Assembly: GCF_000284035.1 (NCBI RefSeq)
Contig: NC_016887.1
Coordinates: forward strand, 2,604,001 to 2,668,000
From: Nocardia cyriacigeorgica GUH-2
GTDB taxonomy: Bacteria; Actinomycetota; Actinomycetes; Mycobacteriales; Mycobacteriaceae
Direction of reading: 5' to 3'
DNA length: 64,000 nucleotides
This document shows positions 15,937-24,088 of this stretch, one piece after another (within the stretch, counting starts at the first letter, position 1; each line of letters begins with the position of its first letter). Made by a program: the position numbers and the translations under genes. Under the pieces are notes generated by a model. That model searched no databases, had not been told where the DNA came from, and worked only from the letters and a program-made list of their open reading frames with translations.

Positions 15937-17505
15937 ATGACGACTGCCCGGCACGCCGCCGCCGAAGTGCTGTCCCCGGCGCTGGTGAAACCGCTGCTCG
16001 CCCGCGCCGCCGCGGGCGGTGCGCCGTCGGTGGAGGTCTTCGCCCCGGCCACCGGCCGCAAGATCGCCGACCTGCCGCAGTCCTCGATCGCCGATCTCGA
16101 CGCCGCCTTCGACCGCGCCCGCCAGGCCCAGCGCGCCTGGGCGGCGCGCCCGATCCGGGAGCGGGTCGCGGTGCTGCGCCGCTTCCACGACATCGTGCTG
16201 GCCGAACAGGACACCATCCTCGACATCGTGCAGACCGAGGCCGGCAAGTCCCGGGTGCACGCTTTCGACGAGGTCGGCGACGTCGCGGTCAACTCCCGCT
16301 ACTACGCCTCGGTCGCGGAGAAGCTGCTGGCCACCCGCAAGCCGCGCGGGGTGCTGCCGGTGCTGACCAAGGTCGATGTGCGCAACCGGCCCAAGGGCGT
16401 CGTCGCGGTCATCTCGCCGTGGAACTACCCGCTGGCGCTGGCCGTATCCGACGCACTGCCGGCCCTGGTCGCGGGCAACGCCGTCGTCGGCCGCCCGGAC
16501 AACCAGACCGCGCTGACCGCGCTGTGGGCGGTCGACGCCGCCGAACGCGCCGGGCTGCCCGCGGGCCTGTGGCAGATCGTGCTCGGCCGCGGCGCCGTCA
16601 TCGGCGGTGAGGTGATCGCGCGCGCCGACTACGTCGACTACACCGGCTCCAGCGCCACCGGCCGCACCATCGCCAAGCAGGCGGGCGAGCGGCTCATCGG
16701 CTACTCCCTCGAACTCGGCGGCAAGAACCCGCTGCTGGTGCTCGCCGACGCCGACGTGTCGGCCGCCGCCAAGACCGCGGTGCGGGCCTGCTTCGCCTCG
16801 GCCGGCCAGCTGTGCGAATCGATGGAGCGCATCTACGTCCACGACGCCGTCTACGACCGGTTCGTGCGCGAGTTCGTCGCCAATGTGGAGGCCATGAAGC
16901 TCGGCGCCGAGCTGGACTACCGCGCCGATATGGGTTCGCTGACCTTCCAGCGACAACTGGACACGGTGCGCGCGCACGTCGAGGACGCGGTTGCCAAGGG
17001 CGCGACGGTACTCGCCGGCGGCAAGCACCGCCCCGATCTCGGCCCCTACTTCTTCGAGCCGACCGTGCTCGGCGATGTGAAGCCCGGCATGACCGTCTAC
17101 CGCGAGGAAACCTTCGGCCCGGTGGTGTCGGTGTACCGCGTGAGCAGCGATGACGAGGCCGTCGAACAGGCCAACGACACCGCCTACGGCCTCAACGCCA
17201 GCGTCTGGACCAAGAACACCGCCCGCGGACGCGAGGTCGCGGCGCGGATCAATGCCGGTTCGGTCAACGTCAACGAGGGCTTCATCGCGGCCTGGGGCAG
17301 CGCTGACGCGCCGTCGGGCGGTCTCGGTATCTCCGGCACCGGCCGCCGCCACGGCCCCGAGGGCCTGCTCAAGTACATCGACACCCAGACCATCGCGGTG
17401 CAGCGGATGCTGCCCATCGCGCCGCTGCCCGGGATGTCGGAAGAGCTGTGGGCCAAGACTATGACGCTGTACTTCGGCCTGATGAAGACACTGCGCCAGA
17501 AGTGA
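15937..17505 (+). CDS. Succinate-semialdehyde dehydrogenase-like aldehyde dehydrogenase (GabD2-like)
   Basis: A 522-residue NAD(P)-dependent aldehyde dehydrogenase. It shows the SPWNYPLALAVSD cofactor-binding segment, the general-base glutamate in LELGGKNPLLV (about residue 258), and the catalytic cysteine in FASAGQLCESMERI (about 292). The length and the N-terminal extension match the actinobacterial GabD2-type subfamily, annotated as succinic semialdehyde dehydrogenases. Substrate range in this group is broad, so the name is tentative. The ATG at 15937 has an AGGAGAAGG ribosome site. It forms an operon with the SDR 37 bp downstream and is probably controlled by the divergent TetR protein. 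Confidence 0.87.
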   Translation: MTTARHAAAEVLSPALVKPLLARAAAGGAPSVEVFAPATGRKIADLPQSSIADLDAAFDRARQAQRAWAARPIRERVAVLRRFHDIVLAEQDTILDIVQTEAGKSRVHAFDEVGDVAVNSRYYASVAEKLLATRKPRGVLPVLTKVDVRNRPKGVVAVISPWNYPLALAVSDALPALVAGNAVVGRPDNQTALTALWAVDAAERAGLPAGLWQIVLGRGAVIGGEVIARADYVDYTGSSATGRTIAKQAGERLIGYSLELGGKNPLLVLADADVSAAAKTAVRACFASAGQLCESMERIYVHDAVYDRFVREFVANVEAMKLGAELDYRADMGSLTFQRQLDTVRAHVEDAVAKGATVLAGGKHRPDLGPYFFEPTVLGDVKPGMTVYREETFGPVVSVYRVSSDDEAVEQANDTAYGLNASVWTKNTARGREVAARINAGSVNVNEGFIAAWGSADAPSGGLGISGTGRRHGPEGLLKYIDTQTIAVQRMLPIAPLPGMSEELWAKTMTLYFGLMKTLRQK

Positions 17506-17542
17506 CCGGCCGCCACCACACGTCGAACAAGGGATGGGAATC

Positions 17543-18370
17543 ATGAAACTGGAATCGGTCGCGGGCAAGAAGGTGCTGATCACCGGTGCCGCCATGGGGC
17601 TGGGCAAGCTGTTCGCCGAGCGCGCCGTGCGCGAGAACGCCGCGGCGGTGGTGCTGTGGGATATCAACGAGGTCGCGCTGAAGAGCACCGCCGCCGAACT
17701 GACCGCACTCGGCGGCACCATCCACCACTTCGTCGTCGACGTCTCCGCCCCCGAGCAGATCAGCGAGGCCGCTCGAGCGGTGCGCGAGGAAGTCGGCGAT
17801 ATCGACATCCTGGTCAACAACGCCGGAATCGTGCGCGGCAACACCTACTTCTGGGAGACCACCAACCGCGCCGACATCGACAAGACCATGGCGATCAACT
17901 CGCTGGCCCCGATGTATGTCACCCTCGAATTCCTGCCCGCCATGGTCGCAGGCAGCGGCCAGGCCCGGGTGCTGAACATCGCGTCCTCGGCCGGGCTGGT
18001 GTCGAACCCGCGGATGAGCGTCTACGCGGCCTCCAAGTGGGCGGCGCTCGGCTGGTCGGATTCGGTGCGCATCGAACTCGAGCAGGCCGGCCACGACCAC
18101 GTCAAGGTGACCACGGTCTGCCCCACCTACATCGACACCGGAATGTTCGACGGCGCCAAAGGTTTCCTGCTCACCCCGATCCTGAAGCAGGAAGAGGTGG
18201 TCGAGACCTCCTGGCGGGAGATGAAAAACGGTGGCGCTCTGGTGATCCTGCCGTGGACCTCACGGCTGAACAAGGCGCTGTCGGGCATCCTGCCGCTCAA
18301 ACTGCGCGACCTGTTCCTCGACACCGTGGGTGTGTACCGGTCGATGGAGGAGTTCACCGGGCGGAAGTAG
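17543..18370 (+). CDS. SDR-family NAD(P)-dependent oxidoreductase
   Basis: A 275-residue classical short-chain dehydrogenase with the cofactor motif TGAAMGLG near the N-terminus, LVNNAG, the catalytic serine in NIASSAG and YAASK. A hydrophobic C-terminal region (LPLKLRDLFLDTVGVYR) resembles SDRs acting on lipids. The ATG at 17543 is chosen because GGGATGGG lies just before it; an ATG at 17534 in the same frame sits too close to the ribosome site. Coupled with the upstream aldehyde dehydrogenase it could carry out successive oxidations of an alcohol to an acid. The substrate is not known. Confidence 0.87.
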   Translation: MKLESVAGKKVLITGAAMGLGKLFAERAVRENAAAVVLWDINEVALKSTAAELTALGGTIHHFVVDVSAPEQISEAARAVREEVGDIDILVNNAGIVRGNTYFWETTNRADIDKTMAINSLAPMYVTLEFLPAMVAGSGQARVLNIASSAGLVSNPRMSVYAASKWAALGWSDSVRIELEQAGHDHVKVTTVCPTYIDTGMFDGAKGFLLTPILKQEEVVETSWREMKNGGALVILPWTSRLNKALSGILPLKLRDLFLDTVGVYRSMEEFTGRK

Positions 18371-18375
18371 GGCGC

Positions 18376-18408
18376 GTGCCCCGGCGCGGTATCACCGTGC
18401 CGGGGCAC
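18376..18408. terminator. Bidirectional hairpin between convergent genes
   Basis: Arms GTGCCCCGGCGCGGT (18376-18390) and ACCGTGCCGGGGCAC (18394-18408) pair over 15 positions with one G-U or A-C type mismatch and a three-base loop. The hairpin lies between the stop of the SDR (18370) and the stop of the methyltransferase on the other strand (18451). There is no long T-run, which is common for actinomycete terminators. Confidence 0.7.
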
Positions 18409-18450
18409 ACCTGCGTCCGCGGTGGGTGTCGCCGGCCGGCATTCGCCGAA

Positions 18451-19284
18451 TCAGCGCGTGCAGACGATGACCGTCGCATACCGGTCGGGGGAGTGGGCGA
18501 TCACGGAATCGAGGCCGGCGCCGGTAGCGACCGCCGATGCGGCCTCGTCCTGCTCCTCGCCGATCTCCACCAGCAGATGCCCACCGGGCGCCAGCCATTC
18601 GGGGGCCTCGGCGGCTACGCGGCGGACGATGTCGAGCCCGTCGTGACCACCGTCGAGCGCGGTGACCGGTTCGTGGTCGCGGGCTTCCGGTGGCATCTGC
18701 GCGATCTCGTGCGACGGCACATACGGCGTATTGCAGAGCAGAATGTCGACGCGCCCGCGCAGGTGCGGCGGCAGTGCGGCGAACAGATCGCCCTGATGGG
18801 CTCGGCCGCCGACCGGCTCCAGGTTCTGCTGGGCGCAGGCGACCGCGAGCGGATCGATGTCGGCGGCGTCGAGGTCGATCCGGATCTCGTCGGGCGCGAG
18901 TTCGGTGACCAGCGCCAGTCCGAGCGCGCCGGATCCGCAGCACAGGTCCACGACCGCGAGCTCGGAGCGGCCCTCGGCACGGGCCAGTGCCGCGGCCTCG
19001 TCGACGAGAAACGCGGTGCGCTGCCGCGGCACGAACACGCCCGGCCGGATGTTTATTCGGAGCCCGCGGAATTCGACCCAGCCGAGCAGATACTCGAGCG
19101 GAACGCCCGATGCGCGCTGCTCGACCATCCGGTCCAGTTCGGCCGCCGAAGTGGTCGCACCCAGCAGCAGCCGGGCCTCGTCCTCAGCGAAGACGCAGCC
19201 GGCGGTGCGCAATCGGCCGACGACGGCGTCGTAATTCGGATCGTTCACGAGTCCAGTCTGCTGCGCCGCGGGATCGAGTTGCAC
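18451..19284 (-). CDS. HemK/PrmC-like putative protein N5-glutamine methyltransferase
   Basis: A 277-residue SAM-dependent methyltransferase. Motif I is VVDLCCGSGALGLAL. The substrate-binding motif, NPPY in canonical HemK/PrmC, reads NTPYVPS here, and a PLAVACAQQNL segment follows motif I as expected. PrmC methylates the GGQ glutamine of release factors; the NTPY variant marks a divergent subgroup, so the target protein is uncertain. Two GTG starts are possible, 19284 and 19248 (VNDPNYDAVVGRL), neither with a strong ribosome site. The gene stands alone, convergent with the SDR. Confidence 0.8.
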   Translation of the reverse strand: MQLDPAAQQTGLVNDPNYDAVVGRLRTAGCVFAEDEARLLLGATTSAAELDRMVEQRASGVPLEYLLGWVEFRGLRINIRPGVFVPRQRTAFLVDEAAALARAEGRSELAVVDLCCGSGALGLALVTELAPDEIRIDLDAADIDPLAVACAQQNLEPVGGRAHQGDLFAALPPHLRGRVDILLCNTPYVPSHEIAQMPPEARDHEPVTALDGGHDGLDIVRRVAAEAPEWLAPGGHLLVEIGEEQDEAASAVATGAGLDSVIAHSPDRYATVIVCTR

Positions 19285-19371
19285 GTGATTACCCGCCGAG
19301 CCCTGCCACCGGCCGCCGGTCGTGCGACTGTCCGGCCCGCTGTGCTGTTCACTCGGACCGCGTGCCCCAGC

Positions 19372-20226
19372 TCAGCGCGCGGTGGCGAGCTGGAAGGTGC
19401 GGGTGGCGTCGAGGTAGATGCCGCGCTGGGCCTGCCGGCTGGGCGGCGGTAGCTGCGAGACCAGCTGTTCCAGCGACGTCATCGCGCCGACCACATGCGT
19501 GCCCGCCACGATGAAGTCGGCGACGGCGCGGCGGATGTGGTTCGGGGAGGTCACCACGACCGCGCTGGTGGCGCCCAGATCACGCAACATGCGGGAACTG
19601 AACAGCGCGTTCTGCACCGTCGAGCCGGCCCGGTTCTCCACGTGGATGCGCGAGGCGGGTAGCCCGCGCCCGACCAGCCAGTGGAACATGGCGTCGGCCT
19701 CGGCGATCCCGTTCTGCGGGTTGCCGCCGGTGACGATCACCGGCGAGAACGGCGACGCCACCGCCTGAATCCACGCCGCGGTCAGGCGGTTCACCAGCTC
19801 GGGACGCAGCGAACCGTCGGGCAGCAGGCCGTACCCGAGCACCACGATGCCGGTCTGCGGGCCGACCAGCGCGGGCAGCGGATTGGGCAGGGTCGCCACC
19901 GCCGCGCCGATCGCGTTGATCACATGATCGGTACCGCCTGCCAGCCCCGCGTCGACCGCGCGCAACCGGCCCATCGCATCGGCGAAGGCGGGCACATCGC
20001 CCGCGTAATGCGACCAGATGGCTTGCAGCGACAGAGCCTCCGCGTCGTGCGGGTCCGCGCCGATGAGCCTGCGCAGATCGTCGCGGCCGGCGGCGTCGTT
20101 GCCGGCGGTGAAATGGCGCTGCGCGGAGTTGTAGAGGGCGTCGGTTTCCGGGCTGGCCTGGGCGGGCGCGGCGGCCAGCCCGGCGATGGTGGTCGCCGCG
20201 AACAGGGCGGCGACCAGGTTCTTCAT
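19372..20226 (-). CDS. Secreted YdcF/DUF218-family protein
   Basis: A 284-residue protein with a clear signal peptide (positively charged start, hydrophobic core VAALFAATTIAGLAAA and an AQAS cleavage site near residue 24). A helical repeat-like region (about 25-110) is followed by a DUF218 domain with VLGYGLLPDG, VTGGNPQNGIAEA, NRAGSTVQNALFS and VVVTSPNHIRRA. Related SanA/YdcF proteins affect envelope permeability; the reaction is unknown. The ATG at 20226 gives a normal-length signal peptide. The same frame is open to a GTG at 20256, which would add ten residues before it. It faces away from the folD-like gene. Confidence 0.83.
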   Translation of the reverse strand: MKNLVAALFAATTIAGLAAAPAQASPETDALYNSAQRHFTAGNDAAGRDDLRRLIGADPHDAEALSLQAIWSHYAGDVPAFADAMGRLRAVDAGLAGGTDHVINAIGAAVATLPNPLPALVGPQTGIVVLGYGLLPDGSLRPELVNRLTAAWIQAVASPFSPVIVTGGNPQNGIAEADAMFHWLVGRGLPASRIHVENRAGSTVQNALFSSRMLRDLGATSAVVVTSPNHIRRAVADFIVAGTHVVGAMTSLEQLVSQLPPPSRQAQRGIYLDATRTFQLATAR

Positions 20227-20450
20227 ATGCCTCGAGATCTTCACTACAGTCGACACCTTTCCACGTGTGACACGGGTTTTCGGTACGTCAGCTGGCAGTT
20301 AGCCGGTGGCAAACACTGATCACGATACGGCCGGTGGGCGCCGCAGCGGTGGAATTGCGGCCGGAAATCTGCGCCCGAAGCATTCCGGTCCGCGTGGCGG
20401 CGCCCTCCGGCGCGCGGACCCTGAGCCCGGCCCGGTTATGCTGAGGCCCC

Positions 20451-21302
20451 GTGGAGACCGTTTCGCTGACCGGCAAGGAACTTGCCGCCGCCATCAATGC
20501 CGATACCAAGCAGCGTGCCGCGGCACTGTCCGAGAGCGGGACCGCGCCCACGCTCGCATTGGTCGTCGCGAACGCCGACCCGGCGAGCGCCTGGTACGTC
20601 AACTCCCTCCGCAAAGCGGCCGAGCGGCTCGGAATCGCTTGCGACACCGTCGATCTCGGTGCTGACGCCTCCGCCGATGAGATTCGTGCGGAGCTGTCCA
20701 CCCGCAGCGCCGACACAGCCACCGACGCGATCATGTTGCAGACCCCGCTGCCGTCGGGCGTCAACCTCGACGACGTCAGCTCCGCCATCGCGGCCATCAA
20801 GGACGTCGACGGCGTCAGCCCGCTGTCGCTCGGCCTGCTCGCCACCGGTCTCGACGGCTTCGTCCCAGCCACCTCCGAAGCCGTGGTCGAATTGCTGAAG
20901 CATCACCAGATCCCGCTGTCGGGCAAGCATGTCGCCGTCGTCGGCCGTTCCAACGTCGTCGGCAAGCCGCTGGCCCAGCTGCTGCTGGCCGAGAACGCCA
21001 CCGTCACCGTCTGCCATTCCCGCACCACCGACCTGCCCGCCGTCACCTCGGCCGCCGATATCGTGGTCGCGGCTGCCGGCCGCATCGGCCTGGTCACCGG
21101 CGAGCACGTGCGCCCCGGCGCCGTCGTCATCGACGTGGGCACCAACGAGGCCGCCGATGGCAGCATCGTCGGCGATGTCGACGCCGACTCCGTGCGCGGC
21201 AAGGCCGAAGGCCTCAGCCCCGTCCCCGGCGGCGTCGGCCCCGTCACCACCGCGCTGCTGATGCGTCACGTGGTCGTCGCGGCGGAGAAGGCGCGCGCCT
21301 GA
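20451..21302 (+). CDS. Divergent FolD paralogue (methylene-THF dehydrogenase/cyclohydrolase fold)
   Basis: A 283-residue protein with the FolD fold from end to end: YVNSLRKAAERLGI, LQTPLPSG, KDVDG, VVGRSNVVGKPLAQ for NADP, and PVPGGVGPVTTALL. The lysine required for cyclohydrolase activity in characterised enzymes (K54 in the E. coli YVASK motif) is leucine here (YVNSL), and the PCTP motif is replaced by VPATS. Glutamine and aspartate of the active site remain. It is therefore probably not the housekeeping FolD and may have lost cyclohydrolase activity. The GTG at 20451 follows a GAGG sequence. It stands alone. Confidence 0.85.
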   Translation: METVSLTGKELAAAINADTKQRAAALSESGTAPTLALVVANADPASAWYVNSLRKAAERLGIACDTVDLGADASADEIRAELSTRSADTATDAIMLQTPLPSGVNLDDVSSAIAAIKDVDGVSPLSLGLLATGLDGFVPATSEAVVELLKHHQIPLSGKHVAVVGRSNVVGKPLAQLLLAENATVTVCHSRTTDLPAVTSAADIVVAAAGRIGLVTGEHVRPGAVVIDVGTNEAADGSIVGDVDADSVRGKAEGLSPVPGGVGPVTTALLMRHVVVAAEKARA

Positions 21303-21398
21303 GCCGCGGCATTGCCGAACGACCGAAACGCGGCATCAGCGGCTGTCGGTGGAAGCCGAATTCGACCGCGCGGGCCACGGATGGTGGTAGGAAAGGTC

Positions 21399-21833
21399 GT
21401 GGACAGCTCGCAGCGGCTCCGTCACCGGATGTTCGCCCGACACGCCCATCCCGTCAGCGCCTGGACCAGGCTGTTGACCACGCCGCTGGTTGTCGTCCCC
21501 TTCTGGACCCGGCGGGCGGACGTGGGTGCCGCAGTGCTGGTCTGGTTCGCGATCAACCCGATCATCACTCCCGAGCCATCCGATCGGAATTCCTTTGCCA
21601 CCCGGGCCATCCTCGGTGAGGAGCGGTGGGTGGCTCATCCCGAGCTGGACCGGACGATGAGCGCGGTCAACGGCGCAGGCGTTGTCGCCCTCGCCGCAGC
21701 GATTCTCGCGGCCGGGCGCCGCCGGATGGTTCCGACCGTCCTCGGCGTAGCGGCCGCCATGGCGTTCACGCTGTACGGCTGGCGGCGCTACGCCGACCTC
21801 TACGACGGAGAGCAGAACCCGGCTGAGGTCTAG
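21399..21833 (+). CDS. DUF6653-like membrane protein
   Basis: A 144-residue protein that begins with an HPVSAWTRLLTTPLVVVPFW segment and continues with FAINPIITPEP and a TRAILGEERWV motif. This order resembles a family of small actinobacterial membrane proteins annotated DUF6653, function unknown. Three hydrophobic segments are visible (about residues 22-36, 40-55 and 95-125). The GTG at 21399 has TAGGAAAGG upstream; the frame is open to an ATG at 21381 and to 21312, which I consider less likely. It converges on the DUF397 gene, with 19 bp between stops. Confidence 0.65.
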   Translation: MDSSQRLRHRMFARHAHPVSAWTRLLTTPLVVVPFWTRRADVGAAVLVWFAINPIITPEPSDRNSFATRAILGEERWVAHPELDRTMSAVNGAGVVALAAAILAAGRRRMVPTVLGVAAAMAFTLYGWRRYADLYDGEQNPAEV

Positions 21834-21852
21834 TTGCCGGGTTGTGCCGAAT

Positions 21853-22041
21853 TCATGGCCGGACGAACTCGCCTCTGCGTGCGTGGGCCAGGAATGCGTC
21901 CCACGCGGTGGGGGCGAAGGTCAATGCCGGGCCGGTGGGGTTCTTCGAGTCGCGGACGCCGACCTGACCGCCATCGAAGTGAGCTACCTCCACACAGTCT
22001 TGACTCGGCCCGCTGTAGCTGCTCTTGAACCATGTGGTCAT
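21853..22041 (-). CDS. DUF397 domain protein
   Basis: A 62-residue protein consisting of one DUF397 domain: WFKSSYSGPSQDCVEVAHF, GVRDSKNPTGPALTFAP and W-AFL near the end. DUF397 proteins are small partners of helix-turn-helix/DUF5753 regulators in actinomycetes; Streptomyces pairs of this type have been described as toxin-antitoxin-like or developmental regulators. Its ATG overlaps the stop of the upstream regulator (ATGA), so translation is coupled. The regulator is frameshifted in this sequence, leaving this protein possibly without a functional partner. Confidence 0.92.
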   Translation of the reverse strand: MTTWFKSSYSGPSQDCVEVAHFDGGQVGVRDSKNPTGPALTFAPTAWDAFLAHARRGEFVRP

Positions 22042-22909
22042 GCTCGATGTTCCTTCGCTATCTCGATAACCCTGTTCCGACTGGCAGGTCTGTCCAGCGA
22101 GGCGTTCCGGATGCCGGCAGCGGCGGTTTCGTACAAATCGACCTCCGCTGGCCGCTCCAGGTACTGGGCCGACGCGTAACCCTCAAGGTACACAACAGGG
22201 GGCTCGCTCAGCCACGCGGTGCGCGAAGCTGGGAACGTCAAGATGTTGAATCGTCCTGCGGCCAAGCCGATATGGCACTTGGCCAACGGCACGACCCGGA
22301 CCGTCACAGTGGGGAGCTCGGCAACGGCGGCGATGTGGTCCAGCTGTTCGGCCATCACTGACCAACCACCGACCTGATGGCGTAGTGCTGCCTCGTTCAG
22401 CAGGATTTCTACCTCGAACGAGGGGTCGTTCAGCCGGGTTTGCCTCCGAGTGGCGAGCTCGACCCGACGTTCCACTTCCTCGGTGGGCATCTCCGGATTC
22501 GCCGCCCAGATGAGGGCACGCCGGTACTCCTCGGTCTGCACAAGCCCCGGCAGCAACGACGGCTGATGAGTCACCAGTTTCGACGCAGCCGATTCGAGCC
22601 CCAAGTGGAGGTCGAAGTGTCGTGGAACCGCATCCCCGTACGCGTGCCACCAGGACTTCCGGCTCGCACCTTCCAGCAGCTCCAGCAGCACGAGCGTCGT
22701 GCTCTCCGGCGCCCCGTACAACCTGCACAGTTCCTTGATGTGCAATCGCCCGATCTTCGTCGGCTGCCCGGTCTCCATCCTCCAAATCGTCTGGGTGGAG
22801 ACACCGAGCGCCTTCTTCACCACGTCGACGCTCACCCCGACGTCTCGCGTAGGTATCGCAGTTGCTTGCCGATCTGGCGTCGGGCGAAAGTACTGTCCCC
22901 TGTCTCCAT
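22038..22909 (-). pseudogene. Helix-turn-helix/DUF5753 regulator, frameshifted near the N-terminus
   Basis: An ATG at 22909 with the family start METGDSTFARRQIGKQLRYLRET runs into TGA at the GGGGTGA junction (about 22833-22838). The rest of the protein continues in another frame from GTG 22835 (SVDVVKKALGVSTQTIWRMETGQ), through the DUF5753 domain (YGDAVPRHFDLHLGLE, ETAAAGIRNASLDRP). Adding one G to the four-G run would join them into a normal 290-residue protein of the Scr1/WhiJ-like class. Either the gene is broken, an assembly base is missing, or translation restarts at 22835 and lacks the first helix of the DNA-binding domain. It is coupled to DUF397 downstream. Confidence 0.8.
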
Positions 22910-22935
22910 CGAGTCCCCTTCACGCGGTGTGGATT

Positions 22936-22995
22936 CCGGATTGGAATGCGAACGTGCACCGGATTGGAATGTGGAACCTTCCGGTCCTGGAATCT
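22936..22995. repeat. Direct repeats in front of the DUF5753 regulator
   Basis: CCGGATTGGAATG occurs perfectly at 22936-22948 and 22959-22971, and a degraded third copy CCGGTCCTGGAATC follows at 22982-22995. Spacing is 23 bp between each start, about two helical turns. They lie in the 306-bp gap (22910-23215) between divergent genes, which otherwise shows no gene. Such phased repeats fit a binding site for the adjacent helix-turn-helix regulator. Confidence 0.6.
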
Positions 22996-23215
22996 TGCGA
23001 GAAAGTCCGGCGATCGGCTCTGCGAAAGCTTCCGTGACCTGGGCGGTCCCTGTCTACTGGTCCCAGCGCACGACGGCGGGAAAGCCTCGCCGCACATTCG
23101 TTGCCGAGCCTGGAGCGCTCGGGCCGCGGATGGTTCTGCCGGGTTCTCCTGCCCCTGAATCCCCTGAACCTCGCCGTCGTGCGCCCCACCATCGCATATC
23201 AGCAGGGGAGAAGCA

Positions 23216-23536
23216 ATGAAAGCCGTTGTGTATCTGAACAAATCATGCTGCGCGAAGCGCCGTGCGGGCTTCGAGATGGAAGCCCGCGCCTTCGCGGCCC
23301 GGCGCGGGTACTCGGTGGCGCGCACCGTCATCGAATCCGACTCCGATGTCCTCCCATGGTTGCTGGTGAAAGTACAGCAGCTCGAGGTCTCGGCCATCGT
23401 GACCCCGAGCCTGGACCATCTCGCGCACCGAGCCCAGGACGTGCTCGCCCGCTGCGATCTGCTCGTCGTCCACCCCGCCGGCTACCTGCCCCGGGGCACC
23501 CGCCTGGCCCTGCTCCACCCCGGCGGCGACGCGTGA
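23216..23536 (+). CDS. Small resolvase-like protein
   Basis: A 106-residue protein starting VVYLNKSCCAKRRAGFEMEA with an EARAFAARRGYSV segment. This resembles the N-terminal catalytic domain of serine recombinases (motif Y-x-R-x-S followed by a helix ending in a G-W/Y-x-V strand). The arginine of that motif is absent, no DNA-binding domain follows and the protein ends at the size of the fold. Recombinase activity is unlikely. The ATG at 23216 has AGGGGAGAAG just upstream. It is divergent from the DUF5753 regulator and overlaps the next gene by four bases. Function unknown. Confidence 0.7.
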   Translation: MKAVVYLNKSCCAKRRAGFEMEARAFAARRGYSVARTVIESDSDVLPWLLVKVQQLEVSAIVTPSLDHLAHRAQDVLARCDLLVVHPAGYLPRGTRLALLHPGGDA

Positions 23537-23763
23537 CCGGCCCGAACGCCCCCGACCTCGCCTTCCCCGACGACACCCCGGTCAATCACGAAGCCCCGAA
23601 ACCCGGCACCGGCTTCTTCCGCGACGAACTCGAATCCATGCTCACCTACCACACCACCTGCGCCCCATGCCCGTTCAAATCAGCACTGCTGCGCCTGCGC
23701 GCCCAGATGATCCGCACCGGTCACGATTTCGCTCGCGTACCGTCGCGCCGGGCGGACCGATAG
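23533..23763 (+). CDS. Hypothetical protein with CAPC motif
   Basis: A 76-residue protein from a GTG that overlaps the preceding stop (GTGA). It has an acidic, Pro-rich N-terminus (PNAPDLAFPDDTP), then YHTTCAPCPFKSALLRLRAQM and a basic tail. The CxxC pair could bind a metal or form a disulfide. No family is recognised. Coupling to the resolvase-like gene suggests the two act together. Confidence 0.65.
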   Translation: MTGPNAPDLAFPDDTPVNHEAPKPGTGFFRDELESMLTYHTTCAPCPFKSALLRLRAQMIRTGHDFARVPSRRADR

Positions 23764-23866
23764 CGGAACGGGCCGCTCGGCCATTTTCGCGGGCTCCCAG
23801 CTCGAGATCAGCGGCCTCACCACCCTGCGCGACGCTGCAATACCGCACCCCGCACAACGCTCCTGG

Positions 23867-24053
23867 TCAGTAGGTCCAGCTCGTGCCGGAGCCTCGGTAC
23901 TGCTCGACCTCCTGGGCGACCAGGCGCGGGGAGACCGCGGTCGAACACGGTGAGCCGGCTCCCGTTACCCGAATACATAGGCTCGAGCGACGCGTTGGGT
24001 GCCAAGTTCAGTTCGGTGACGACTCGGCGGACGTCTTCGGCTTCGGTCGGCAT
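23867..24053 (-). pseudogene. Small orphan gene with probable one-base insertion
   Basis: From an ATG at 24053 the frame reads MPTEAEDVRRVVTELNLA and continues through SGNGSRLTVFDR. It then enters a Pro/Gly/Arg-rich stretch that looks out of frame. Removing one base near 23935 (the GACCGCGG site) would continue it as VSPRLVAQEVEQYRGSG and end in a TGA at 23867-23869, giving a 61-residue protein with a well-formed amphipathic helix. Without that change the frame runs to 23817. I do not recognise the family. The frameshift is an inference from the character of the two translations, not from an alignment. Confidence 0.4.
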
Positions 24054-24088
24054 ATGAATTCACCGGCATATGGGGTTCGGCGGGACTG

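Noticed and set aside
23216..23536. Functional serine recombinase
   Set aside because: Only 106 residues, the motif arginine is missing and there is no DNA-binding domain.
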